Shown here: one piece after another, positions 7,862 to 15,887 of the stretch
Layout of the letters: each line of letters begins with the position of its first letter
How positions within the stretch are numbered: the stretch's first letter is position 1
Assembly (NCBI RefSeq): GCF_008254045.1
Contig: NZ_CP042425.1
Coordinates: forward strand, 1,736,001 to 1,800,000
Length of the DNA stretch: 64,000 nucleotides
Source: Limnoglobus roseus
GTDB lineage: Bacteria; Planctomycetota; Planctomycetia; Gemmatales; Gemmataceae
Direction of reading: 5' to 3'
Notes under the pieces: generated by a model
Told to the model about the DNA's origin: nothing
Seen by the model: only the letters and a program-made list of their open reading frames with translations
Database searches by the model: none
Program-made: the position numbers and the translations under genes

Positions 7862-8797
7862 TCAGGGCGATAGGGTCTTCATCAAGCGGCGGGCTTCGCG
7901 AACCGATTCGACCGCGATGGCCGGTAGCTTCTCGCGGAGTTGCGACAACCGCTCCCGGTCGAGACCCTTGCTCATTTCCGAGAAGCCGACCGCCGCCGCC
8001 AGGTCAAACTTCTGCACGTTGTGCTGGGATTGGATGTGGTTCGCCAGCGCGTCGGCGAACGCGACCAGGCCGACGAGTTCACGGAAATGCGGCTCGCGGG
8101 CCGGGGTATGGTGGTTCGAGATCACGCGACCGAGCGCCTTCGGCAAGTTATTTTTGATCGCGAACATGCCGCCAACGGCGCAGTGGTCGGTCCCGTAAAC
8201 CCCCCGCTCTTCCGCGCAGACGTTCTCGGCTTCGTCGAAGTTCGACAGGTTGGCCGCCGCGAAGTGGTCGGGGGCTTTCACGCAAATCACCAGTCGGCCG
8301 ATGTCGTGCAGCAACGCCCCGGTGAACTCCTCGCCTTGCAAATCGAGCCGCAGAACGCGGTTCACCGCCGAGGCCAGGAGTGCTGTGAACAGGGAGTGCC
8401 GGAGGATCGTTTCGCACGCCACGCGGACCGGCAGCGGGTGCTTCGAGTACAGGCCGGTCAGGCCGATGGACGAGATCAGGTTCGCACAGCCGCGAAGCCC
8501 CAGCCGGTTGACGCCCAGCCGAACGTCGGCGATTGGCACGCTCCCACCGTAGACGGGGCTGTTGGCGATCTTCAATACCGTTGCGGCCAGTAGGGTGTCG
8601 CGGCAGATCAAAGCGGCCATGTCGGCGAGGGTGCTGTTCGGGTCGTTGGCCAGCGTCATGGCCTTAATGACCGTGTCCGACAGGTGCGGCAGCGTTTCAA
8701 TCTTCTCCAGGTCCGCCAAGAGTTTCTGGTTGAGCGGAACCGATTTGAGGGTGATTTGGGGAGAAGCCTGACGCTTCGCGAGGAGTGCCTGAGACAT
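7862..8797 (-). CDS. HDOD domain signalling protein
   Basis: The product (311 residues from the ATG at 8797) contains an HDOD domain over about residues 20-230: LEKIETLPHLSDTVIKAM, then AALICRDTLLAATVLKIANSP, then GVNRLGLRGCANLISS, then HDIGRLVIC and a TDHCAVG region. HDOD domains are catalytically degenerate HD-type modules found in bacterial signalling proteins. There is no GGDEF, EAL or receiver domain attached. AAGG lies 7 bp before ATG 8797. An upstream ATG at 8824 and the longer frame to 8950 lack a ribosome site, and the latter would overlap the MFS gene. The stop lies 8 bp from the stop of the convergent secreted protein. Confidence 0.83.
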   Translation of the reverse strand: MSQALLAKRQASPQITLKSVPLNQKLLADLEKIETLPHLSDTVIKAMTLANDPNSTLADMAALICRDTLLAATVLKIANSPVYGGSVPIADVRLGVNRLGLRGCANLISSIGLTGLYSKHPLPVRVACETILRHSLFTALLASAVNRVLRLDLQGEEFTGALLHDIGRLVICVKAPDHFAAANLSNFDEAENVCAEERGVYGTDHCAVGGMFAIKNNLPKALGRVISNHHTPAREPHFRELVGLVAFADALANHIQSQHNVQKFDLAAAVGFSEMSKGLDRERLSQLREKLPAIAVESVREARRLMKTLSP

Positions 8798-8946
8798 AGT
8801 AACCTTGGGCCAGTCTATGGACATCGAACGCGGTGTCTTACACCATAGAATCGGCCCCCGGTCGGCGGTGCCGTGTAGCCCCGAAAAATGAAAGAATCCT
8901 CCGTCAAATGACAGAGGATTTGATGACAGCTTACTTCCTACTGAAA

Positions 8947-10347
8947 TCACTCCGGCAGAGGCTTACCCTTCGTCTCGGGCAGGAACGGCAGGGCGATCAG
9001 ACCCAACAGGAAGACGCTGCACATCGTTACGCCGGCGTAGCGGAATGCATCATTGCCGTAGCCGGCGAACACCGTGGACGTGAGTTGGGCCAACGTGAAC
9101 GGTCCCGTTGCAGCCAGGAACCGACCGGCGTTGTAGCAGAAGCTTGTGCCGGTACTGCGGAACCGCGTGGGGAATAACTCCGGCAGGTAGATGGCGAAGC
9201 CGCCGAAGAGCGCGAGTTGGCAGAAGCCCATAATCGGGATCATCCAGAAGATGTCGTCGCGGGTCCGCAGGTTGAAGAACGTGTAGGACGTGGCGATGGC
9301 GGCGAGGACGAAGAAAATCGCGAACGTCGGCCGGCGGCCGAGGATGCCCGTCACCCAACTGAACGCGAAGATGCCGAGGAACGCGCCGAGGTTCTGAACG
9401 AGCGACGTGATGCCCCGCCACTTGCCGAGTTCCCCGCTCAGTTCGGCCCCGTCGAATCCTTCCGCCCTCAAAGTGCTTTCCAGAGCTAGTGTTGTGAGCC
9501 GCGGCGAGAAGAAGCCGATGCCCCACAAGCCGATCACACCGGCGCTCGTGAGCAAAAGCCCGAGCAACACCCGCTTATTCCACGGCGGCGTCGTCAGGAT
9601 GGCGGTTAGTGTTCCGAAGAACGCCTGCCACGGCGACGGCCGTACACCCGCCGCTTCCGCCGCCCGCATTGCCTTCCACTTCTCGGGTTCCTTCAGCGTG
9701 AACTGAACGATGGCGAGCAGGATGCCGGGGATGATGCCGATGAGGAACATCACCCGCCACGGCGTGAGCCACTCCCCGGCTGGGAAGCTGCCGCTCTTCT
9801 GCAGTGACCCGAGGCCCATGCTAATCAGTGCCGCCCCGCAGTTGCCGATGACGCTGGACGCCTGAAACATGCCGAGAATGTACGGTCGCGCGTTATCGGG
9901 CACCGTCTCGGCCAGCAGCACGACGGCGGCTGCAAACGCCCCGCCAACCCCGAGGCCGGTAAGCAGTCGGTAGAACATGAAGTCGATCACGCCGGTCGAA
10001 AGCGCACTCAGACCGGTGAAGAGTGCGTACAGACCGATGGTGGCGGTCAGCGTCTTCACGCGACCGATTCGGTCCCCCAGCACGCCGAAGCCGATGCCAC
10101 CGATGGCCCAGCCGATCATGAACACCGCCGTCGCGTAACCGCCGAGTTTGCCGACCTCCGGGTCGGACACGGCTTTGCCCATGAGCGAGCCGATGGCCGG
10201 ATCGCGGGCCAGGACGAACAGTTGTTGGTCGAGGCAGTCCAGGTCCCAGGCGAGGCAGCACACGATGAACACGAACCACTGGTAGCCGTTGAGGTCTTTG
10301 AGGCTGGCCCAGCCGGTGCGGGGCGTGGAGGGGTTGGACATGGGCAT
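8947..10347 (-). CDS. MFS transporter, metabolite:H+ symporter-like
   Basis: This 466-residue protein has about 12 hydrophobic segments. The MFS signature lies between helices 2 and 3 (GFGVLGDRIGRVKTLT), and a charged helix-1 motif DLDCLDQQLF resembles the sialate and aromatic-acid symporter groups. A second-half signature is FSWVTGILGRRPTF, followed by LPELFPTRFRSTGTSFCYNAGR, typical of sugar/organic-acid porters. It imports or exports a small solute across the inner membrane; the substrate is not deducible. A second ATG at 10341 is also possible. It is divergent from proC, with 131 bp between the two starts. Confidence 0.85.
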   Translation of the reverse strand: MPMSNPSTPRTGWASLKDLNGYQWFVFIVCCLAWDLDCLDQQLFVLARDPAIGSLMGKAVSDPEVGKLGGYATAVFMIGWAIGGIGFGVLGDRIGRVKTLTATIGLYALFTGLSALSTGVIDFMFYRLLTGLGVGGAFAAAVVLLAETVPDNARPYILGMFQASSVIGNCGAALISMGLGSLQKSGSFPAGEWLTPWRVMFLIGIIPGILLAIVQFTLKEPEKWKAMRAAEAAGVRPSPWQAFFGTLTAILTTPPWNKRVLLGLLLTSAGVIGLWGIGFFSPRLTTLALESTLRAEGFDGAELSGELGKWRGITSLVQNLGAFLGIFAFSWVTGILGRRPTFAIFFVLAAIATSYTFFNLRTRDDIFWMIPIMGFCQLALFGGFAIYLPELFPTRFRSTGTSFCYNAGRFLAATGPFTLAQLTSTVFAGYGNDAFRYAGVTMCSVFLLGLIALPFLPETKGKPLPE

Positions 10348-10478
10348 TCTCAGCCGTGCGGGTTGGGAGGGTTCGCGATGGTATATCCGCCGGCCGGCTA
10401 AACCGCCAGCATTTCCGCCCGCGGCCGGAAGTTGCTATGATGATGGCTTGTTCCAGGACACGCCTTGAGGCTGAAGCG

Positions 10479-11297
10479 ATGACAACCCCGCTCGCGATTG
10501 GCTTCCTCGGGGCCGGGCAGATGGCGACGGCCCTCGCCAAGGGGTGGGCCGCGGCCGGACTGCTCGACGCGAACCGCAGTGCCGCCAGCGATCCGTACCC
10601 GGCCCCCCGCGAGAAGTTCACGGCCACGACCAACGTGCGGGCCGTCGAGTCGAACGCGGAAGTCGTCGCGAAGACTGATGTCATCATCCTGGCCGTGAAG
10701 CCGCAGACGATGAGTGCGGCCCTCGCCGAGGTTCGCTCATCGCTGACCGACAAGAAGCTCGTCGTCTCAATCGCGGCCGGCATTACTCTCAAGCAACTCG
10801 CCGAGAACCTCGGTACCAACACACGGCTGGTCCGCGTGATGCCGAACACGCCGTGCTTGCTTGGGGCGAGCGCCGCCGGCTTCGCCGTTGGCCCGGCCGC
10901 GACGAAGGCCGACGGTGACCTCGTCGCCCGCCTCTTCAACGCCGTCGGCAAGGCTTACGCCGTCCCGGAAAGCCAACTTGACGCCGTGACCGGCCTCAGC
11001 GGCAGCGGGCCGGCCTTCGTCTACGTGCTGATCGAAGCCCTGGCCGACGGCGGCGTGCGGGTCGGCCTGCCCCGTGACATTGCCCTGTCACTGGCGGCCC
11101 AGACGGTCTTCGGCTCCGCGAAGATGGTCCTCGAAACCGGCACCCACCCGGCCGCCCTCAAGGACGCCGTCGCGTCGCCCGGCGGCACGACCATCGCCGG
11201 CCTTCACGCCCTGGAACGGGCCGGCTTCCGCGCCGCCGCGATGGACGCCGTCGAAGCGGCCGCGAAGCGGGCCACTGAACTAGGGAGCAAGAATTAA
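10479..11297 (+). CDS. proC: Pyrroline-5-carboxylate reductase
   Basis: This is the last step of proline synthesis: NAD(P)H-dependent reduction of 1-pyrroline-5-carboxylate. The 272-residue length is normal. The N-terminal Rossmann motif is IGFLGAGQMATALAKG, followed by VVAKTDVIILAVKPQ. The catalytic C-terminal dimer domain has VMPNTPCLLGASAAGF, then DAVTGLSGSGPAFVYVLIEAL and SPGGTTIAGLHALE, all diagnostic. The ATG at 10479 has GAGG 8 bp upstream. The upstream extension of the frame is not conserved-looking. The TAA stop lies inside the left inverted repeat of the GxxExxY unit, so that unit inserted directly at the end of proC. Confidence 0.95.
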   Translation: MTTPLAIGFLGAGQMATALAKGWAAAGLLDANRSAASDPYPAPREKFTATTNVRAVESNAEVVAKTDVIILAVKPQTMSAALAEVRSSLTDKKLVVSIAAGITLKQLAENLGTNTRLVRVMPNTPCLLGASAAGFAVGPAATKADGDLVARLFNAVGKAYAVPESQLDAVTGLSGSGPAFVYVLIEALADGGVRVGLPRDIALSLAAQTVFGSAKMVLETGTHPAALKDAVASPGGTTIAGLHALERAGFRAAAMDAVEAAAKRATELGSKN

Positions 11298-11323
11298 CCA
11301 CAGAGGACACAGAGAGCACAGAG
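11294..11323 (+). repeat. Left inverted repeat of the GxxExxY unit
   Basis: The 30-bp sequence is purine-rich on this strand and contains the sub-repeats CACAGAGGA and CACAGAGAG. It matches the reverse complement of 11725-11754 without mismatch and includes the proC stop codon. Confidence 0.9.
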
Positions 11324-11332
11324 GTAGGAGAA

Positions 11333-11707
11333 ATGGAAGAGCGGGATCCTTTGAGCGCGGCCGTCATCGGTGCAGCCATTGAGGTTCATAAATTGCTCGG
11401 CCCCGGATTGCTGGAAGTGCTGTATCATCGCGCACTCCGGCACGAATTGGCCCTGCGCGCCATCCCATTCGCGTCCGAACAGCCTGTGCCGGTCCATTAC
11501 AAAGGGCATCACCTCGGCGACGATCTCCGATTGGATTTGGTCGTTTCTAACGAACTAATCGTGGAGTTAAAAGCAGTTGAACACCTTCATTCGATCCACG
11601 ACGCTCAACTGATAACCTATTTGAAGCTAACGGGACTGCGGAAAGGACTTCTCTTGAACTTCAACGTGAAACTACTCAAGGACGGCATCAAACGAATCGT
11701 TCTCTAA
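11333..11707 (+). CDS. GxxExxY family protein (PD-(D/E)XK-like fold)
   Basis: This 124-residue protein carries the family hallmark GPGLLEVLY at residues 23-31. A nuclease-like core follows: LRLDLVVSNELIVELKAVE supplies the D and E-x-K of a PD-(D/E)XK site, and HDAQLITYLKLTG and GLLLNFN complete the family pattern. Members are short and often present in several copies per genome, and their function is not established. AGGAG lies 3 bp before the ATG. It is the sole gene in a 461-bp unit bounded by perfect inverted repeats. Because those repeats flank it so closely, gene and repeats probably spread together (inference). Confidence 0.88.
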   Translation: MEERDPLSAAVIGAAIEVHKLLGPGLLEVLYHRALRHELALRAIPFASEQPVPVHYKGHHLGDDLRLDLVVSNELIVELKAVEHLHSIHDAQLITYLKLTGLRKGLLLNFNVKLLKDGIKRIVL

Positions 11708-11724
11708 TCTCGATGTTCTCTTAA

Positions 11725-11754
11725 CTCTGTGCTCTCTGTGTCCTCTGTGGTTAA
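11725..11754 (-). repeat. Right inverted repeat of the GxxExxY unit
   Basis: Perfect reverse complement of 11294-11323. It lies 16 bp before the guaA start codon, so it occupies the guaA leader and may affect its expression. Confidence 0.9.
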
Positions 11755-11770
11755 ATTGTCGGACATCACA

Positions 11771-13312
11771 ATGAACCAAGAACTCGTCCTCGTCTTCGAT
11801 TTCGGCTCGCAGTTCGGGCAACTCATCGCCCGGCGGGTGCGGGAGCAGAACGTCTTCTGCCAACTCGTCCGGCACGACATCACGGCCGAGCGGGTGAAGG
11901 AACTCAACCCGAAGGGCATCATCTTCTCCGGCGGGCCGTCGAGCGTGTACGAGGCCAAGGCCCCGAAGTGCGACCCGAAGATTTTCGACCTGAACATCCC
12001 GGTCCTCGGCATCTGCTACGGGATGCAGTTGGCCTGCCACACGCTCGGCGGCAAGGTCGCGCCGGCCGCCGCCCGCGAGTACGGCCGGGCCACGCTGAAC
12101 GTGACGAACGCGGACCAACTCTTCCGCGGCTACCCGCCGGAATCGACCGTGTGGATGAGCCACGGCGATCAGGTCCACACCATGTCCGGTGATTTCGTCC
12201 CGCTGGCCAGCACCGACACCTGCCCCGTCGCCGCGGTCAAGCACACGTCGCGGCCGGTGTACGGCATTCAGTTCCACCCAGAAGTCAGCCACACGCCGCA
12301 CGGCGGGCAGATCCTCGCGAACTTCCTCCGCGACGTGTGCGGTTGCCGCGGCCTGTGGAAGATCCAGACTTTCATCGAAGAAACCGTGCAGACGATTCGC
12401 GCCCAAGTTGGCGACAAGCGGGTGATCTGCGGCCTGTCCGGCGGCGTCGACTCGGCCGTGTGCGCGGCCCTGTTGGTGAAGGCCATCGGCCCGCAGGTGG
12501 CGTGCATCTACGTGGACAACGGCATGATGCGCGAGGGCGAAACCGACCTCGTCCGCCACACCTTCCGCGACTGGTACAAGGCCGACCTGAGCGTGGTTCA
12601 CGCTTCCGAGCACTTCCTCGCGGCGTTGCAGGGCGTCACCGACCCGCAGGAAAAGCGGAAGATCATCGGCCGCGTGTTCGTGGAGATTTTCAAGAACGAG
12701 GCGAAGGCGATCCCCGACGCGCACTTCCTGGCACAGGGCACGCTCTACCCGGACGTGATCGAGAGCGGCGGTTCGAAGGACGGCCCGGCCGCGACGATCA
12801 AGTTGCACCACAACGTCGGCGGACTGCCGGCCGAACTCGGCTTCGAGTTGGTCGAACCGCTCCGCGACTTGTTCAAGGACGAAGTCCGCCGCCTCGGCAT
12901 CGAACTCGGCCTGCCGGAAGACGTGGTCTGGCGGCACCCGTTCCCCGGCCCCGGCCTTGCCGTCCGCTGCCTCGGCGAAGTGACGGCCGAGAAACTCGCC
13001 ACGCTTCGCAAGGCCGACACGATCTTCCTCGACGAACTGCACAAGGCCGGGTGGTACCGCAAGACCTCGCAGGCGTTCGCGGTGCTGCTGCCGGTGCAGA
13101 GCGTCGGCGTGATGGGCGACGGCCGCACCTACGAGAACACGGTGGCGATCCGCTGCGTGCAGACCGACGACTTCATGACCGCCGACTGGAGCCACCTGCC
13201 GCACGACTTGCTCGCCCGCGTGTCGACGGCGATCATCAACCGCGTGAAGGGTGTCAACCGCGTCGTCTACGACATCAGCAGCAAGCCGCCGGCGACGATC
13301 GAGTGGGAATAA
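11771..13312 (+). CDS. guaA: GMP synthase (glutamine-hydrolysing)
   Basis: This enzyme converts XMP to GMP using glutamine and ATP. The start at [15 protein letters not shown] gives 513 residues, the usual length. The glutaminase domain has [11 protein letters not shown], the nucleophile in GICYGMQ (Cys82) and HPEV (His169, Glu171). The ATP-pyrophosphatase domain has the P-loop GLSGGVDS (221-228). The dimerisation domain includes [32 protein letters not shown] and the C-terminal IEWE. No recognisable ribosome site precedes the start. The 5' leader has been replaced by the right end of the GxxExxY unit. Confidence 0.97.
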   Translation: MNQELVLVFDFGSQFGQLIARRVREQNVFCQLVRHDITAERVKELNPKGIIFSGGPSSVYEAKAPKCDPKIFDLNIPVLGICYGMQLACHTLGGKVAPAAAREYGRATLNVTNADQLFRGYPPESTVWMSHGDQVHTMSGDFVPLASTDTCPVAAVKHTSRPVYGIQFHPEVSHTPHGGQILANFLRDVCGCRGLWKIQTFIEETVQTIRAQVGDKRVICGLSGGVDSAVCAALLVKAIGPQVACIYVDNGMMREGETDLVRHTFRDWYKADLSVVHASEHFLAALQGVTDPQEKRKIIGRVFVEIFKNEAKAIPDAHFLAQGTLYPDVIESGGSKDGPAATIKLHHNVGGLPAELGFELVEPLRDLFKDEVRRLGIELGLPEDVVWRHPFPGPGLAVRCLGEVTAEKLATLRKADTIFLDELHKAGWYRKTSQAFAVLLPVQSVGVMGDGRTYENTVAIRCVQTDDFMTADWSHLPHDLLARVSTAIINRVKGVNRVVYDISSKPPATIEWE

Positions 13313-13413
13313 CCAATGCGGAGTGCGGAATTCGGAGTGAAGACCAGCGACGCGGAGACTTTGCGGACCGGCGGTGGATACCCAATCGCGGACGACAATC
13401 GTGAGGTAATTCG

Positions 13414-14257
13414 ATGCCCGTCGGTCGTGCGATGTCCCTCTTTCTAATTGACGGAGTTCCCGATGGCCGCATCGCGTGTGAACTCTTCAACTGGGCGGGC
13501 AAGGCGTTCAAGATTCCGCGTCGCTTGCTAAAGGAGTCGGCCGACCGCTCCGATCTACGAAAGGCTGGAGTATACTTCTTGTTCGGCCGGGACGACGCTC
13601 GCAACGAGATCAACAGCGTCTACGTCGGTGAAGCTGAGGAAGTGATTTCCCGGATACCTCAACATCAAGAGAAGGACTTCTGGACCGAAGCACTTGTTTT
13701 CGTCAGCAAGGATGACAACCTCAAACAAGGCTCACATCAAGTTTCTGGAGTTCACCATCTACGCGAAGGCTGTTGAGGTCGGTCGGTACGAAGTCCAAAA
13801 CGGCAACACCCCGAACTGCCCCGTTATTTCCGAGATGGAGCGGGCGGTGATGACGGAGTTCTTTGAGAATCTTCAGCTCTTGGTCGGAACGCTCGGCTAC
13901 AAGATTTTTGAACCCCTCGTCAGCCCGACGGCAACTTCCGCGGAAGAGTACGTGATTACCTCTTCGAGGGGAGCTGCCGCAAGAGGTCTGTTGTCGAATG
14001 AAGGGTTTGTTGTGTTGAAAAACTCCGTTGCCTCGGGTTCCGAGGTGCCATCAACTCCTGATTCGGTTGTAAACGCCCGCCAAAGGCTTCTAGCAGAGGG
14101 GATACTCAGCCCTGCCAATGGAATGTTTACTTTCACCCGAGATCACCTGTTTGTGACCCCTTCGGGTGCAGCAGGCGTTGTTTTAGGCAGATCTGCAAAC
14201 GGTTGGATTGAGTGGCGGGACCGAAACGGCCGCACGTTGAAAGAGAACGAAGAATAA
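13414..14257 (+). pseudogene. GIY-YIG nuclease with DUF4357, single-base frameshift
   Basis: Two overlapping frames together make one protein of about 280 residues. The first (13414-13776) gives the start and GIY-YIG-like domain: GVYFLFGRDD, then NSVYVGEAEEVISRIPQH, then KDFWTEALVFVSKDDNL. The second frame continues at once with NKAHIKFLEFTIYAKA and GNTPNCP, and ends in a DUF4357-like region, ITSSRGAAARGL to WIEWRDRNGRTLKENEE. One surplus A in the AAA at 13723-13725 accounts for the shift: removing it gives DDNLNKAHIKFLE, as family members read. GAGG precedes the start. It is either a recent pseudogene or a sequencing error; the rest is well preserved. Confidence 0.82.
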
Positions 14258-14302
14258 TTTCCACGCACGAGTGCCCATCAACGGGACGCCATCACTCTTC
14301 CA

Positions 14303-15118
14303 CTACCGTGCCTTGAACGCCTCGATTTGCGTTTCGCGCATCGCGACGGCGTTTCGCACGAAGCACGGCTTGTCGCCGTACTTCAGCGTCTTCAGCCCGA
14401 CGGCCCCGGCCGACTCGATCGACCGCACCATGTCGGCCATCACCGGCACGTGCCGCACGGCCGACGCGGGGCCGGGCAGGTTCGGGGAGTCCACGGCCGA
14501 CTCACCCGTCAAGACGTGGATGAACAGTCGGCCGCCCGGCTTCAGCACCCGCAGCGATTCGGCGAGCACCGCATCCCGTTCGCGGTCGGAGAGCGGCAGG
14601 TTGAACGTGCCGCGCAGCCGGACTTCGTCGGCGGTCGCGGCGGCCATCGGGATCGCGTCCGGCAGCGGGCCGGTCATCCGGTGTTCGTACACGACCGGCG
14701 GGACGGCCGTGCCCTTCACCATCTCAAGCGTCTGCCCTTCGCCGCGGTGGTCGATGTCGCCGTCGAGGGTGTACACCTCCCACATCGTGCCGTCCGGGTC
14801 GTGCAGCCAGAACTTCGTCTGCTTCGCGTAGCAGCACTCGACGCCCTCTTCCCGCTGCGACCGCAACCCGGCCGCTTCGAGCCGGACTTGCATCGCCACC
14901 AGCGAGGCCGAGTCCGGGAAGCGGAACCCGAGATGGTTGAGCGGCCCGCCGATCGGTCGCGGCGTCGGTTCCAGCGACAGCACCAGCGGCGGGTCGGCGG
15001 TCTCGAACTTCGCGTAGTCGGCCCGCAGCTTCGCCGGCTCGACGCCGAACAGGGCACGGTAGAACGCCACCGACTTTTCCAGGTCGGTCACGTTCAGCGA
15101 CAAGTGGAAGCGGATCAT
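14303..15118 (-). CDS. ArsI/CadI-like VOC metalloprotein with a methyltransferase-like tail
   Basis: Residues 1-125 form a vicinal-oxygen-chelate domain of the ArsI (C-As lyase)/CadI type. The expected metal ligands are His5 (FHLSLNV), His62 (NHLGF) and Glu114 (MWEVY). The vicinal cysteines Cys95-Cys96 sit in ECCYAKQTKFWLHDPDG. ArsI cleaves methyl groups from trivalent organoarsenicals. Beyond residue 140 there is an extra 130-residue part with EVRLRGTFNLPLSDRERDAV and LAESLRVLKPGGRLFIHVL. That resembles the second half of a SAM methyltransferase but has no glycine-rich SAM-binding loop. The start has CGAGGG upstream. It is the third gene of an MFS-PhyH-ArsI run, 13 bp after PhyH. Confidence 0.75.
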   Translation of the reverse strand: MIRFHLSLNVTDLEKSVAFYRALFGVEPAKLRADYAKFETADPPLVLSLEPTPRPIGGPLNHLGFRFPDSASLVAMQVRLEAAGLRSQREEGVECCYAKQTKFWLHDPDGTMWEVYTLDGDIDHRGEGQTLEMVKGTAVPPVVYEHRMTGPLPDAIPMAAATADEVRLRGTFNLPLSDRERDAVLAESLRVLKPGGRLFIHVLTGESAVDSPNLPGPASAVRHVPVMADMVRSIESAGAVGLKTLKYGDKPCFVRNAVAMRETQIEAFKAR

Positions 15119-15131
15119 CTCGTGCCCTCGG

Positions 15132-15887
15132 TCATTCGAAGTAGGTGCCCGTCTTGCCGTACTCTTCGTACTTGCGGACGAGCCACTCCTGGAAGTCTTT
15201 GTAGTGTCGTTCGCGCAGGTCGCCGCCGTCGGACTCTTTCGTGTAGCTGAAGTAGAGTTGGCGGCGCGGCCGGTCGGCAAGGTTCGCGTTCGAGCGGTGC
15301 GGTGTGAACCCGCCGAAGACCGCCACGTCGCCGAGGGCCAACGTCAGTGGCACCGCCCGCGATTCGTCCACGGTGTCGGCCGGCAGTTCGTGGTAGTTGC
15401 CGTCCTCGGCCGTCAGCGAGCCGTTGTGGTGGTAGCCGGGGTAGACGATGGTGCAGCCGTTTTCCTCGTCGGCCGGGTCAAGCGGGACGAGCAGCGACAG
15501 GAAACTCCGCGGGAACGTATCTCCCCACGCGATCCAGTCCTGGTGCAGGGCGTACCCCTTCGCGCCGGGGTGCTTGAAGATGAGCTTGTCCTTGAACAAG
15601 AACGCCGGCTCGCCGTACAGGTCGTTCAGCAGGCTCAGCAACCGCGGGTCGCGGGCCAGGGCGGCACACGCCGGCGACAGGTCGATGATCGGGTCGAAGG
15701 CGTCGAACTGACACTCGCCGGTAAAGACGTTGTCCTGCCACCGACAGCGGCGGTTCTGCGTCGAGACGAGGTGCTTGAACTCCCGCTCGACCCGATCTGC
15801 GTCGGCGGCCGCGGCCTGAATTTCCTCCGGGGAGAACACCCCGCGGGCGATCACGAACCCGTCCCGCTCCCACGCCGTTCGGCTCAT
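15132..15887 (-). CDS. Phytanoyl-CoA dioxygenase (PhyH) family protein
   Basis: This is a 251-residue Fe(II)/2-oxoglutarate oxygenase. The facial triad is visible: His115 and Asp117 in ALHQDWIAW, and His197 in FGGFTPHRSN. Arg206-209 follow, one of which probably binds 2-oxoglutarate. The N-terminal WERDGFVIARGVFSPEE is typical of the PhyH family. The substrate is unknown. AAAGGAA lies 8 bp before the ATG, and that ATG overlaps the stop of the upstream MFS gene (ATGA), so the two are translationally coupled. The product probably acts on the compound moved by the transporter (inference). The large upstream extension of the frame is a shadow of the MFS gene. Confidence 0.85.
   Translation of the reverse strand: MSRTAWERDGFVIARGVFSPEEIQAAAADADRVEREFKHLVSTQNRRCRWQDNVFTGECQFDAFDPIIDLSPACAALARDPRLLSLLNDLYGEPAFLFKDKLIFKHPGAKGYALHQDWIAWGDTFPRSFLSLLVPLDPADEENGCTIVYPGYHHNGSLTAEDGNYHELPADTVDESRAVPLTLALGDVAVFGGFTPHRSNANLADRPRRQLYFSYTKESDGGDLRERHYKDFQEWLVRKYEEYGKTGTYFE

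Larger units (their letters stand above)
11294..11754. mobile_element. 461-bp unit with perfect 30-bp inverted ends carrying a GxxExxY gene
   Basis: Positions 11294-11323 and 11725-11754 are perfect 30-bp inverted copies, starting TTAACCACAGAGGACACAGA. The only gene between them is the GxxExxY protein. The outermost TTAA on both sides could be a target duplication or part of the repeat. A related inverted pair, without a gene, lies at 26782-26889. Its position between the proC stop and the guaA start suggests insertion. No transposase is present, so any movement must have been in trans. Confidence 0.75.

Noticed and set aside
6480..7862. Minus-strand open frame of 460 codons
   Set aside because: Antisense to the large secreted protein. 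Composition is typical of a shadow frame and there is no ribosome site.
11672..13204. Minus-strand open frame of 510 codons
   Set aside because: Antisense to guaA, which is certain. The translation has no family features.
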